From the NCBI GenBank assembly GCA_036386415.1, contig DASVVT010000008.1:1-64000 (forward strand): a DNA stretch of 64,000 bases, written 5' to 3'. A model generated the notes under the pieces. The model was not told the DNA's origin, searched no databases, and saw only the letters and a list, made by a program, of their open reading frames with translations. The number at the start of each line of letters is the position of its first letter. The first letter of the stretch is position 1. Positions 51,068-59,566 of this stretch are shown here, piece by piece. Position numbers and translations under genes: made by a program. This DNA is from DASVVT01 sp036386415. Its GTDB lineage: Bacteria; Acidobacteriota; Blastocatellia; Pyrinomonadales; Pyrinomonadaceae.

Positions 51068-51598
51068 CTACTTGAAGTTGCTCCGGTCGCAGTTTTTAAG
51101 CTCGCGAGGACACTCCATCTGTTGAAACCCGTAAAAGTCTTCGGGCACACCTTCAAAGGCGAAGAAGGCTCTCTTGATGGTGGGGAACTGCTTCAGCGTA
51201 GTCTCTAACTGGGCCATCAGTATCGTGCTGCCGCAACTAGAACTAGCGCTGGTGATGGTCTGGGCGATGTCTCGCAAATTGACGTAGGCGGTCTTGTTCT
51301 TGATGTTCACACTGAGCAAGGCCGATTTCGTCTCTTCGGAGAACCATGAGAAGTAGCCCGCCGCGCGTTCTTTCTCGGTCGGGCCGGCGAGCAACTGCTC
51401 AAGCGCCGCTCTGGCGACCGCAGAGGTTTTGGGGATCGTCCTTGTCAACGGATAAACCTTGGCGCAGTCGTCAAAGCCTGCACCCATTTTGTTGTTCGAG
51501 AAGTAGACCTTGACCGTCATGGTTTGCTGAGTCTGACCGACAGCAAAAGAAGCCGTGAACATGAGCGGTAGGATTAATAGCGAAGCGAAAAGTTTCAT
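51068..51598 (-). CDS. GerMN-domain exported protein
   Basis: 176 residues: signal peptide (MKLFASLLILPLMFTASFAVG), then one GerMN domain: TVKVYFSNNKMG, VYPLTRTIPKTSAVARAALEQLLAGPTEKERAAGYFS and SALLSVNIKNKTAYVNLRDIAQ. GerMN modules occur in envelope and sporulation proteins as small ligand-binding domains; the C-terminal extension with several cysteines is not familiar. The organism need not sporulate. GAGG precedes the ATG by about 6 nt. Confidence 0.83.
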   Translation of the reverse strand: MKLFASLLILPLMFTASFAVGQTQQTMTVKVYFSNNKMGAGFDDCAKVYPLTRTIPKTSAVARAALEQLLAGPTEKERAAGYFSWFSEETKSALLSVNIKNKTAYVNLRDIAQTITSASSSCGSTILMAQLETTLKQFPTIKRAFFAFEGVPEDFYGFQQMECPRELKNCDRSNFK

Positions 51599-51963
51599 GT
51601 GCACCTCGTAGATTTAAGAGTATCTCATGAGACCGACGCGAGAAACTGGCAACAGGCAGATTCAAACAGGGATGGAGAGTCGCCAACGGGAAGCACTCTG
51701 CTCTGATTTCATGTCTCCTGGCATCCTGTCCATCCTGTCGATCTCTTGCTCCCGAGTCCTTCTCTAAACCGGGTTCTGTGTAAAGACAGGGAGAAGATAG
51801 AGCGCCGCGATGGCTGTGGCGCAGTTCATAGATGTGGGCGACTCCTCGGAACGGATTAGGCCAGAACCATAACGTTCTAATGTGAGTCCGCCGCCAAGTC
51901 AATGATTATTCGTTAATCGTCAAAGAAAAACCGTCCGTCTTTTTGCGGCTCACGATTTACGAT

Positions 51964-52524
51964 TTACGTTCTTTCGTAAAAGCTCAGGGATGAATCGCCC
52001 TGCTTCAAGATGCGCCAGCGCCGCAGGTCATTAAGCGCATCCTTCAACTCCTTCTTGTGGTGGTGCTCGACGACGAGCACGCCGTCCTCTTTGAGCAGCG
52101 TCGCGTCGGGCGCGGCGAGCGCCTGCATGACGGGCATGTAGTCGATGGCATAAGGCGGATCGAAGTAGACCACGTCCCACCCTTCAAGACCTCTGGCGAT
52201 GGTGCGGCGCAGAAACTCCGCCGCCTCGCTCATGACCACTTCCGTCTCGTCCTCCGGGACTTGACAGAGGTCAAGGTTCGATTCGACGAGGGCGCACATC
52301 TTGCGCGAGCGATCGACGAAGGTGGCATGAAGCGCGCCGCGCGAGAGCGCCTCGATGCCGACCGCGCCCGAGCCCGCGCACAAATCCAGAAAGCGCGTGC
52401 CTGCGATGCGCGGCGCGAGAACGTTGAAAAGGGTCTCGCGCAGGCGGTCTGAAGTTGGCCGCACCTGCATCGAAGGCGGACTCCGAAGCACGCGCCCGCG
52501 ATATGTTCCAGCTATTATTCTCAA
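51964..52524 (-). CDS. rsmD: RsmD-type 16S rRNA (guanine-N2)-methyltransferase, copy 1
   Basis: 186 residues from a TTG: MRIIAGTYRGR, RPTSDRLRETLFNVL, SAM-binding FLDLCAGSGAVGIEALSRGA, catalytic YFDPPYAIDY and the terminal SSLSFYER, all RsmD signatures. It normally methylates G966 of 16S rRNA. A second RsmD gene lies 75 bp upstream on the same strand. Confidence 0.93.
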   Translation of the reverse strand: MRIIAGTYRGRVLRSPPSMQVRPTSDRLRETLFNVLAPRIAGTRFLDLCAGSGAVGIEALSRGALHATFVDRSRKMCALVESNLDLCQVPEDETEVVMSEAAEFLRRTIARGLEGWDVVYFDPPYAIDYMPVMQALAAPDATLLKEDGVLVVEHHHKKELKDALNDLRRWRILKQGDSSLSFYERT

Positions 52525-52539
52525 CTTCAGAATCCAGGG

Positions 52540-52603
52540 GTCTCAGGTCTCAAGTCCGTGTTCTTTTGATCAGAGACCAGGGGCTTGGGACTTGAGACTT
52601 AAC
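52540..52603. repeat. Imperfect inverted repeat GTCTCAAGTCC / GGACTTGAGAC
   Basis: Lies between the two tandem rsmD genes. CAGGTCTCAAGTCCGTG pairs imperfectly with GGGACTTGAGACTTA, and an inner GAGACCAGGGG faces a partial complement. Confidence 0.6.
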
Positions 52604-53159
52604 GCTTCCGTTCGTAGAAGCTCAGGCATGAATCGCCATGCCTGATAACGCGCCAGCGTCGCATGACGCCCACCAGATCTTCCAGCTTATTCTCGCAGTA
52701 ATGCTCTACGACGAGCACGCCTTGCGAGGGCGCGAGCGCCAGTCCCTGCCCGAAGAGCTTGAGCACGGGCGCGTAGTCGGCAGCGTAAGGCGGATCAAGA
52801 AAGGCTATGTCCCAGGCGTCGTCTGTGCGCTCGCCAGCGCGGCGGACAAATTCCGCCGCCTCGCTCGTCACCACTTCCGCCTGATCCGCAGGCACAGCGC
52901 ACCGCGCCAGATTCGTTTCGATGAAGCATGTGATCTTCGGTGAACGCTCGACGAAAGTAACAAACTGTGCGCCGCGCGAGAGCGCCTCGATACCGACCGC
53001 GCCCGAGCCTGCGCACAAATCCAGAAAGCGCGCGCCCGCGATGCGCATAGCGAGTAGATCGAAGAGAGCTTCGCGCAGGCGACGCGCCGTCGGGCGCACC
53101 TTCGGCGAAGGCGTGCTCTGAAGAGGCAGTCGGCGATATTTCCCGGCGGTGACTCGCAT
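52599..53159 (-). CDS. RsmD-type rRNA methyltransferase, copy 2
   Basis: 186 residues, aligning end to end with the neighbouring RsmD (roughly half to 60 percent identical by eye): MRVTAGKYRR, RPTARRLREALFDLL, identical FLDLCAGSGAVGIEALSRGA, catalytic FLDPPYAADY and CLSFYER. Both copies retain SAM and catalytic motifs, so this may modify another guanine. The ATG at 53159 matches the family start; upstream frame is not RsmD. Confidence 0.9.
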   Translation of the reverse strand: MRVTAGKYRRLPLQSTPSPKVRPTARRLREALFDLLAMRIAGARFLDLCAGSGAVGIEALSRGAQFVTFVERSPKITCFIETNLARCAVPADQAEVVTSEAAEFVRRAGERTDDAWDIAFLDPPYAADYAPVLKLFGQGLALAPSQGVLVVEHYCENKLEDLVGVMRRWRVIRHGDSCLSFYERKR

Positions 53160-53295
53160 CGCGCGCCTGATGATAAATGCGTCCGCGTGAATTATAAAGT
53201 GCGCAAGGTTTAACCTTCTCCGTTCAGCGCTCTTTAAAAGCAGGACAGCGCACCGCTCATCACGATGCGCCGTCTCTCGCATGGGTATGGCTCGG

Positions 53296-54159
53296 CTACT
53301 GGCGGCGGTAGATGTACTTGACTGTCCGGCTCACTCCGGCGTTGAGCGTGCCCACATTATAGGTCAGCCGTCCTACATAGTCGCCGGGAGCGGTCGGCAC
53401 AGGGGCCGGCACCGGAGTACAGGTGGCTTTGGTAGCGGTGAAATCAGCAATCGTCTCGACCGTCGCGGTATGCGACAGTCCAAGTGTCTGCGCCGCCAGC
53501 ATCAGCATGTGATGACCTGCGCCCGCGCCATTATCTTTGCCCCACACGGCATCCGCGTCGCGGTCGTAGATGTCGTCCGTATTGTCGTGCGGAAGACTGT
53601 TGAGTATGCGGCTGATGTTCCCGTCGAAATAGCGCGCCAGCTTGATGTCTGTGATCTGCGCGCCGGAGATGTTCTTCAGAGTCATCGTGATGAGAATCTC
53701 TCTCTCCTGCGGGTTCCAGTCGAACGTCTGCTGTAACTCGAACTTGGCGTCAAAGGATTGACGCGTGATGGTGAGCGGGAAAGTATTTTCGCCGCCCGGC
53801 TGCGAGATGGTCGACGGCCCCCAACCCTGTTCGGCAGGGCCGGAGTCGTAGGAGTTGTCCGCTCCCGTCCCGCAGACGACGTAACCCTCGTCGTCATCTC
53901 CCTGAATAAGGTGTGCGTATCCGGCAGGCGAACGGATAGTCCCGATGTTGCCATGACTGGATATGCAAATGTGAAAGAAGTTCTGACCTGTGCCGAACAT
54001 GAACTGTGCAATGCAGTCTGTCGTTTCTGGACTGTCGCCACGGGGCGGGGCGGCTCCTGGAATCTGTTGCCCGGATTGCCCCATGATAGAGGTGCAAGCC
54101 AACAGGAGTATGCAGAAGCAGAGAGCCGCCAGGGTTTTCGAGATGGTGAGATGTGGCAT
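53296..54159 (-). CDS. Secreted hypothetical protein
   Basis: 287 residues with a lipoprotein-like signal (LAALCFCILLLACTSIMG; the cysteine may be a lipid anchor). The remainder is beta-rich with HICISSHGNIGTIRSPAGYAHL, FPLTITRQSFDAKFELQQTFDWNPQEREILITMTLKNISG, DIKLARYFDGN and a C-terminal VGRLTYNVGTLNAGVSRTVKYIY, like extracellular carbohydrate- or metal-associated beta-sandwich proteins. No family was recognised. Confidence 0.68.
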   Translation of the reverse strand: MPHLTISKTLAALCFCILLLACTSIMGQSGQQIPGAAPPRGDSPETTDCIAQFMFGTGQNFFHICISSHGNIGTIRSPAGYAHLIQGDDDEGYVVCGTGADNSYDSGPAEQGWGPSTISQPGGENTFPLTITRQSFDAKFELQQTFDWNPQEREILITMTLKNISGAQITDIKLARYFDGNISRILNSLPHDNTDDIYDRDADAVWGKDNGAGAGHHMLMLAAQTLGLSHTATVETIADFTATKATCTPVPAPVPTAPGDYVGRLTYNVGTLNAGVSRTVKYIYRRQ

Positions 54160-54549
54160 GTTGATTCTCCTTTAGATTCAGTCAGAGCTGAAGGAAAGCT
54201 GCAAAAGAGTTGTTTGACGACGCTACCGATGAACAATCTTCGGATGAGCAGACGAGCTAGCAGGGGAGGGCGTCTCTGTCATCAGCCGCATCGGTTCATG
54301 AGAGCGCAGCAAGACCATATGTCAAAAAGAGAGAGGGCGTCAAGATTTTCAAGATGAGAGTAGTGTCCTCATATGATTAGTGCTCTGTGCCCCCCTCTCG
54401 CGCCCTGCGGTGTCTGCGGCGGTGAGTCTGGCTGAAAGTTGATTCACCACCGCAGACCCGAGAGAACACGGAGGGGGCACAGAGAGAGTTGAGCTGAAAC
54501 CAAAGGTCACTACCAAGATGAGATGGAAAGGGAACCGAGCATATTCAGT
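54160..54549. other. Intergenic region carrying dispersed repeat copy 2
   Basis: Between recG and the secreted protein (both minus strand). It holds the 54366-54502 repeat; no gene is supported. Confidence 0.6.
54366..54502. repeat. Dispersed CACAGAG-type inverted repeat, copy 2
   Basis: Nearly identical to copy 1 at 29018-29138 in the arms and in the flanking TGATT..GTGCTCTGTGC and GAGTTGAGCTGAAACCA. The loops differ slightly in length. Confidence 0.88.
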
Positions 54550-56931
54550 TCAGCCTACAGCCGCCAGCCCGAAACGCGCATCAGCCCGGACACGCTCGAT
54601 CAGATTGGATGTCTCACGCGTCATGCGGCGCGCCGTCAGATAATAGTCCGCCTCGCGGCGTGCTTCTTCTAGAATTTGCACGTCGCGCACCAAGTTGCCG
54701 ACGCGGAAGGTCGGCACGCCCGATTGACGTGTACCCATCACTTCGCCGGGGCCGCGAAGCTCCAAATCTTTTTCGGCGATGCGAAAGCCGTCCGAAGTCT
54801 CTTCCATGATGCCGAGCCGCTCGCGCGCGACACTCGTCCTCTTTTCCGAAGCGAGCAGGACGCAGAAGCTCTGCTCCGCTCCGCGACCGACGCGCCCGCG
54901 CAGTTGGTGTAGCTGCGAGAGGCCGAAGCGCTCTGCGTGCTCTATGACCATCACGGAAGCGTTCGGCACATCGACGCCGACTTCGACGACCGTTGTGGCG
55001 ACCAGTATCTGAATCTCGCCCGCGACGAAGCGGCGCATCACGTCCTCTTTCTCCGCCGCCTTCATCCTGCCGTGCAGCAGGCCGATGTTGAAGGTTGGGA
55101 AGACGCGGTCGCGCAGGTGCTCGTACATGCGCGTGGCGTCTTTCAAGTCCATCTTCTCCGATTCCTCGACGAGCGGGTAGACGACGTAGACCTGACGCCC
55201 GGCTCGCACCTCGCGCTCGACGCCCTTGTAGACGCCCGCGCGACTGTCCTCTCCGACGACCACGGTCTTGATGGGGGTGCGCCCGGGCGGCAGCTCGTCT
55301 ATGACCGAGACCTCCAGATCGCCGTAGACGGTCATGGCTAGGGATCGCGGGATGGGTGTGGCGGTCATCACCAGCACGTCCGGGTGAAAGCCGCGCGTGC
55401 GCAGCTCTGCGCGCTGTAGCACACCGAAGCGATGCTGTTCGTCTATGACGATGAGGCCGAGCTTGTGGAAGGCGACCGCCTCCTGTATGAGCGCGTGCGT
55501 GCCGATGCAGGCGTGCACCTCTCCCGCCGCCACGTCTTTGTGAAACCGTCGCTTTTCCGTCGCGCGCAAGGAGCCTATGAGCAGCTCTACGCGATAGGGG
55601 GTCGGGGCGAGCAGACGCTTAACGTTGCGCGCGTGTTGTTCGGCCAGAATCTCCGTCGGGACCATGAGCGCCGCCTGATAGCCGTTCTCCATCGCCGCGA
55701 GCATCGCCTGAAGCGCGACAATGGTTTTGCCGCTCCCGACATCTCCTTGCAGCAGACGGTTCATCGGCGCATCCGATTGCATGTCATCGAAGATGCGCGT
55801 GATGACGCGCTCCTGCGCGCTCGTCAAGGTGAAGGGAAGGATTGAAGCGAGCCTCTCACGCACGCGCTCCGTGATCTCTATCACAGCGCCCTTCGGCTCT
55901 TTGGCTCTCTCAACGCGTTTGACTGCAAGCGCCAGGGCAACCCAGAAGAATTCCTCGAAGATGAGGCGCAGGTGAGCGGGCGAGCGTGCGCGCTCGTACT
56001 CGTCGATTGACGCATCTTCAGCCGGAAAGTGTATGCGGCGCATGGCTGGGGCGCGCTCGATCAGGTGCTGGCGCGCGCGCAGGTCTGCGGGCAGCGTCTC
56101 TGTGATGGCCTCTTCAGGCAGGCGGCTCAGGACGGCGTGCATGATCTCGCGCAAACGCTTGGCGCGAAATTCTCCGAGCTTGCGATAGACAGGCACACGA
56201 CGCCCGACGTGTATGGCCGCGAGCGACGGATCATCCTCTTCCTCCTCACTATCAACCGATTCGTCGCCTTCCGCCTCGTCATCCGCGTCGAGAGCGTCAT
56301 CATCCTTTCGCACACCGCCAGTCTCCTTGCGCCCTTCCTTCGCTCCGTTCTCTTCGGCCAGGCGCAGCAAGGCGTGTTCGGGCGGCGTCCATGTGCCGGG
56401 CAGCATTTCAAGCTCGTCCGGCTTGTTCAGACGAAGGCTGAAGGTGTTGCGTCGCGTGTCCCATTCCCAGAGGCCAAAGGCTATGAAACGCGCGCCGCGC
56501 TCGAAGCGCTGACGGTTGTAGGCGATGATGCGTTGCGCCGCGCGCCCGGACACGAACCACCAGACGACGACGGGCTTGCCCGTGCGCTCGGGGTCGCTGG
56601 CCGTAATCTCGAAGATGTAGAGCGGCGGAGCCTTCGGGCTACGATTCTTCCCGACCTGAAACCCGCCCGCCACCCTCACGTAGAGTTCGAGCGAAGCCTC
56701 CATGCCGTCATGCAGGTCACTGATGCGCGCCAGGTTCGAGCGATCCTCGTAGCGCATCGGCAGGTAGTTCAAGAGGTCTTCGACCGTCGCCTCTGTAGCG
56801 TCCGTCTTACCCGCGAGCGTCGCCAGAGCGAGCGCCAGCTTGCGCGCCGTCGCTTGCCCGAAGCGCGGGATGCCGAAACGGTAAAGCTCTATGGCGGGGG
56901 TGTCGAGCGTGATGGAGGCGCTTGAAGACAT
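54550..56931 (-). CDS. recG: ATP-dependent DNA helicase RecG
   Basis: 793 residues. It has the OB-fold wedge domain near the N-terminus (YLPMRYEDRSNLARISDL), then helicase motifs: QGDVGSGKTIVALQA (Walker A), IDEQHRFGVLQR (motif II), MTATPIPRSLAMT (III), LLHGRMKAAEKEDVMRRF, and DVPNASVMVIEHAERFGLSQLHQLRGRVGRG (V-VI). It rewinds stalled replication forks. Residues about 195-240 form an acidic insertion (DDDALDADDEAEGDES..) not usual for RecG. ATG 56931 is chosen because the upstream frame is repeat-derived. Confidence 0.95.
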   Translation of the reverse strand: MSSSASITLDTPAIELYRFGIPRFGQATARKLALALATLAGKTDATEATVEDLLNYLPMRYEDRSNLARISDLHDGMEASLELYVRVAGGFQVGKNRSPKAPPLYIFEITASDPERTGKPVVVWWFVSGRAAQRIIAYNRQRFERGARFIAFGLWEWDTRRNTFSLRLNKPDELEMLPGTWTPPEHALLRLAEENGAKEGRKETGGVRKDDDALDADDEAEGDESVDSEEEEDDPSLAAIHVGRRVPVYRKLGEFRAKRLREIMHAVLSRLPEEAITETLPADLRARQHLIERAPAMRRIHFPAEDASIDEYERARSPAHLRLIFEEFFWVALALAVKRVERAKEPKGAVIEITERVRERLASILPFTLTSAQERVITRIFDDMQSDAPMNRLLQGDVGSGKTIVALQAMLAAMENGYQAALMVPTEILAEQHARNVKRLLAPTPYRVELLIGSLRATEKRRFHKDVAAGEVHACIGTHALIQEAVAFHKLGLIVIDEQHRFGVLQRAELRTRGFHPDVLVMTATPIPRSLAMTVYGDLEVSVIDELPPGRTPIKTVVVGEDSRAGVYKGVEREVRAGRQVYVVYPLVEESEKMDLKDATRMYEHLRDRVFPTFNIGLLHGRMKAAEKEDVMRRFVAGEIQILVATTVVEVGVDVPNASVMVIEHAERFGLSQLHQLRGRVGRGAEQSFCVLLASEKRTSVARERLGIMEETSDGFRIAEKDLELRGPGEVMGTRQSGVPTFRVGNLVRDVQILEEARREADYYLTARRMTRETSNLIERVRADARFGLAAVG

Positions 56932-57272
56932 CGCGCCCGATGATAGCATAAGCAGGGAATGGCTTGTGGGTCGTGTCCCAAGTTTCAACTCAACTCTCTG
57001 TGCATCCTCCGTGTTCTCTCGGGTCTCTGCGGTGAGACTTACTGAAAGTTGATTCACCGCAGAGACACAGAGGGCACAGAGGATGCACAGAGAATCCAGC
57101 GGAAGTCATTGACACCTTACCAGCAGGTATATGGTCTACGTACCTAGACCACATTGCCGGCTGGATGTGAGCCGCGCCTATCCCCAACCTTCTTGTCAGC
57201 CCTCGCGCTGCATGCTCTACGAGCGTGATTCCAATGGAAAGTGAAGCGGCGCGATAAAAAGAGGGTCAAGAA
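56932..57272. other. Intergenic region carrying dispersed repeat copy 3
   Basis: Upstream of recG. Contains the CACAGAG-family repeat at 56984-57094 and the recG promoter region. No gene seen. Confidence 0.6.
56984..57094. repeat. CACAGAG-type inverted repeat, copy 3
   Basis: CTCTGTGCATCCTCCGTGTT..TGCGGTGA pairs with TCACCGCAGAGACACAG..GATGCACAGAG. It shares the AAAGTTGATTCACCGC stretch with copies 1 and 2. Confidence 0.85.
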
Positions 57273-57758
57273 TTAACAGGAGTGTCTTTTCTCTTCTAAG
57301 ATCGCTTCCAACTCTGCGATGGTCTCCAAATCCTTCGGACGACCAGCCGCACGCTTGACGTGAATCAGTTGCTCCAGGCCAAGACAGAAACAGTCTACGC
57401 CGTACAACCGAAGTTGGATGGAGCCGGGCAGCAACTCATCGTAACCGCCGCCGCCGGTGATCTCGCCCCATAGATCAAGCGCACCGAGGTTAGTGGTGAG
57501 GGTGAAGTTCAAACCATTCCAGATGGTTCGATCCTCCCAACTGAAGGGCAAACCGAAAGGCGCTCCACGTAAGTACGGATCATAGGGTGCGAGAGCTTGA
57601 ATCAGACGTGAGACGTTTTCTGGGGTGCGCCGATAAACGATGTCTAAATCTTCAGTCAGGCGGCTCGAACCGTGGACTGTCGCCGCTGCGCCGCCAACGA
57701 TGATGAATTCAACCGAGTGATTAACCAAAAGCGAGATCAGCGCGCGGAAGTCTGTCAT
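57273..57758 (-). CDS. Nucleotidyltransferase-superfamily protein
   Basis: 161 residues with a minimal nucleotidyltransferase core: FIIVGGAAATVHGSSRLTEDLDIVYRRTPENV (the GG and DxD-type ED-LD), NFTLTTNLGALDLWGEITG (third acidic), and HVKRAAGRPKDLETIAELEAI, as in AbiEii/MNT-like enzymes. These often serve as toxins or toxin modifiers. It overlaps the preceding 62-residue gene by 4 bp (ATGA), so the two form a pair. Confidence 0.82.
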   Translation of the reverse strand: MTDFRALISLLVNHSVEFIIVGGAAATVHGSSRLTEDLDIVYRRTPENVSRLIQALAPYDPYLRGAPFGLPFSWEDRTIWNGLNFTLTTNLGALDLWGEITGGGGYDELLPGSIQLRLYGVDCFCLGLEQLIHVKRAAGRPKDLETIAELEAILEEKRHSC

Positions 57759-57943
57759 CGCGACGGCTCCCGTTCGCGCCCGGCTCGCCTGAGTTCTTCA
57801 GCAAACTGCTGCAATCTTATCAACTTCTCGAATCGCTGCTCGACCGAGAGCCGCAGGTTCTGACGAATCAGGGTGCGATCCACGTCCCTTTTATACGCTT
57901 CGATCACGGGGTCGGGCTTGAAGTGTTCATCCTGTCGGCTCAT
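57755..57943 (-). CDS. Small partner protein of the nucleotidyltransferase
   Basis: 62 residues, charged and helical: HFKPDPVIEAYKRDVDRTLIRQNLRLSVEQRFEKLIRLQQFAEEL. Proteins of this size and pattern commonly sit directly upstream of such nucleotidyltransferases. The ATGA overlap implies coupled translation. An antitoxin-like role is inference. Confidence 0.72.
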   Translation of the reverse strand: MSRQDEHFKPDPVIEAYKRDVDRTLIRQNLRLSVEQRFEKLIRLQQFAEELRRAGREREPSR

Positions 57944-58018
57944 GATGGATTATCTCATCTGCCCTTCATTATACCACTAGCCAATCATCAGCTTCACGCC
58001 GCAGCCACTTTAAAATCA

Positions 58019-58093
58019 GGAAGGCAAAAGGGAGGAAGCCAGGCTTGCTGCTCGTCTTCCCTTTTGCCTTCTGACTTCGAATTTTGCCTTCTT
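58019..58093. repeat. Inverted repeat AAGGCAAAAGGGA / TCCCTTTTGCCTT
   Basis: AGGAAGGCAAAAGGGAGGAAG (from 58019) pairs with CTTCCCTTTTGCCTTCTG, and a second TTTGCCTTC follows. It lies just before the bacilliredoxin stop codon, between co-directional genes. Confidence 0.8.
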
Positions 58094-58533
58094 TAACTTG
58101 TGGCAGCCGTCGAGGCGGCGCAGTATTGATCGAAGGCGCTGGTCAACTCCTGCGCGATCTCCTGCGGGCCACGGCCCTCTATCTGGTGGCGCTCCATCAT
58201 GTAGACGAGCTGGCCGTCTTTCAAGAGCGCGATGGAGGGCGACGACGGCCTGTAGCCTGTGAAGTAGCTGCGCGCACGGTCGGTCGCCTCAATGTCTGCG
58301 CCCGCGAAGACCGTTGCGACGCGGTCGGGTTTGACATCATGTTGCAGCGCGAGCGCGATGCCGGGGCGAGCTTTCCCGGCAGCGCAGCCGCAGACCGAGT
58401 TGACGACGACCATCATCGTGCCTCGTGAGTTTTTGATAGCCTCGTCAACCTGCTCAGGCGTCTTCAACTCTTCAGCGCCGAGCCTCGTCAGCTCCTCACG
58501 CATCGGGCGGATCATAAGTTCTGGATATGGCAT
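58093..58533 (-). CDS. BrxA/BrxB-family bacilliredoxin
   Basis: 146 residues, the full length of the DUF1094/YphP-YqiW family: YPELMIRPMREELTRLGAEELKTPEQVD, active-site SVCGCAAG, and PSSPSIALLKDGQLVYMMERHQIEGR. The CGC motif sits in a thioredoxin-like fold and debacillithiolates or reduces proteins; whether this organism has bacillithiol is unknown. AAGGAG lies upstream of the ATG. Confidence 0.93.
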   Translation of the reverse strand: MPYPELMIRPMREELTRLGAEELKTPEQVDEAIKNSRGTMMVVVNSVCGCAAGKARPGIALALQHDVKPDRVATVFAGADIEATDRARSYFTGYRPSSPSIALLKDGQLVYMMERHQIEGRGPQEIAQELTSAFDQYCAASTAATS

Positions 58534-58590
58534 AAGTTTTCTCCTTGCAAGAGGTCTTTCTTTGTTGGGTCATAGTTTAGCATAGCTGGT

Positions 58591-58977
58591 GTGAGCAGGG
58601 AGTTAAATCAAATTACAGGGGCGGTGATTGGTGCGGCAATGGAAGTTCATCATGTGTTGGGGCCGGGTCTGCTGGAGTCTGCTTATCAGGAATGCTTGAG
58701 TCGAGAGTTGACGGTGCGTGGAATTCCATTCGAGCGTGAATACCCGCTCCCGCTTGAATATAAAGGCATACGTTTGCAATGCGGTTACCGCCTTGACCTG
58801 TTGGTGGCGTGCGCGGTCGTGGTGGAAGTGAAATCCGTAGAGACCCTCGCGCCGGTACACGACGCACAGCTTCTAACTTACCTGCGGCTCGGCGGATGGA
58901 GAATAGGATTGCTGATTAACTTCAACGTTCCCGTACTCAAAGAAGGTATTCGCCGTGAGATCATGGGCTATGGCTAG
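58591..58977 (+). CDS. GxxExxY protein
   Basis: 128 residues: ITGAVIGAAMEVHHVLGPGLLESAYQECLSREL includes the name-giving G-LLE-AY motif; then YRLDLLVACAVVVEVKSVETLAPVHDAQLLTYLRLGGWRIGLLINFNV, with the PD-(D/E)xK-like DLL..VVVEVK core. The family is a predicted nuclease-fold protein of unknown role, frequent in mobile or repeat-rich genomes. It starts at a GTG. Confidence 0.88.
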   Translation: MSRELNQITGAVIGAAMEVHHVLGPGLLESAYQECLSRELTVRGIPFEREYPLPLEYKGIRLQCGYRLDLLVACAVVVEVKSVETLAPVHDAQLLTYLRLGGWRIGLLINFNVPVLKEGIRREIMGYG

Positions 58978-58995
58978 AGTAAGAGGTCAGGAGAT

Positions 58996-59093
58996 TCACC
59001 ACAGAGACACAGAGAACACGGAGATGGCACAGAGAAATTCACTCCTCTGTGTATCCTCTGTGTTCTCCGTGTCTCTGTGGTGAGCCAACTTTT
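58996..59093. repeat. CACAGAG-type inverted repeat, copy 4
   Basis: TCACCACAGAGACACAGAGA.. pairs with ..TCTCCGTGTCTCTGTGGTGA across a short AAATTCACTCC loop. It lies between convergent genes and shares units with copies 1-3 but not their flanks. Confidence 0.9.
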
Positions 59094-59101
59094 CTTGATG
59101 C

Positions 59102-59566
59102 TCAACCATCATCTACCTTTGAGACACTGACGCGACGCACTTCTTGACCATCACCCTGAATCGAGACGCGCCAGACAGGGGAGGGGAGCGGGTAGCCGCC
59201 CATCCGCTCTGCCCATTCGATACAGATGACGGCCTGCTCGTCCGAGAGCAGCTCTTCAAGATCGACGGCGTGCGCCGCCTGCGCGCCTTCGTCCAGACGA
59301 TAGAGGTCTATGTGATAGAGCTTGAGACGACCCGCGTGCGGATTGACGAGCGTGAAAGACGGGCTGGTCACTTCTTCAGCGTCGATGCCGAGGGAGCTAC
59401 TGATGCCTTTGACGAAGATGGTCTTGCCCGCTCCGAGCGCGCCTTCGAGCAGGATGATCTCGCCGCCCGTGAGGAAATTGCCCAGATGAGCGCCGAGCCT
59501 GAAGGTCTCTTCGGGACTACGGCAGACCCACTGTCCCAACGGCAGGCGTGCAGCAGGCGCGTTCAT
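59102..59566 (-). CDS. tsaE: tRNA threonylcarbamoyladenosine biosynthesis ATPase TsaE
   Basis: 154 residues: Walker A EGALGAGKTIFVKGI, SPSFTLVNPHAGRLKLYHIDLYRLD and VICIEWAERMGG are the TsaE signature. It supports t6A37 synthesis on tRNAs with TsaB and TsaD (not in this window). Overlaps nnr by 4 bp and is downstream of it, as often seen. Confidence 0.95.
   Translation of the reverse strand: MNAPAARLPLGQWVCRSPEETFRLGAHLGNFLTGGEIILLEGALGAGKTIFVKGISSSLGIDAEEVTSPSFTLVNPHAGRLKLYHIDLYRLDEGAQAAHAVDLEELLSDEQAVICIEWAERMGGYPLPSPVWRVSIQGDGQEVRRVSVSKVDDG

Noticed and set aside
53160..53282. Longer N-terminus for the second RsmD
   Set aside because: RsmD proteins begin at the MR(V/I).AG motif; the 41 extra residues have no counterpart.
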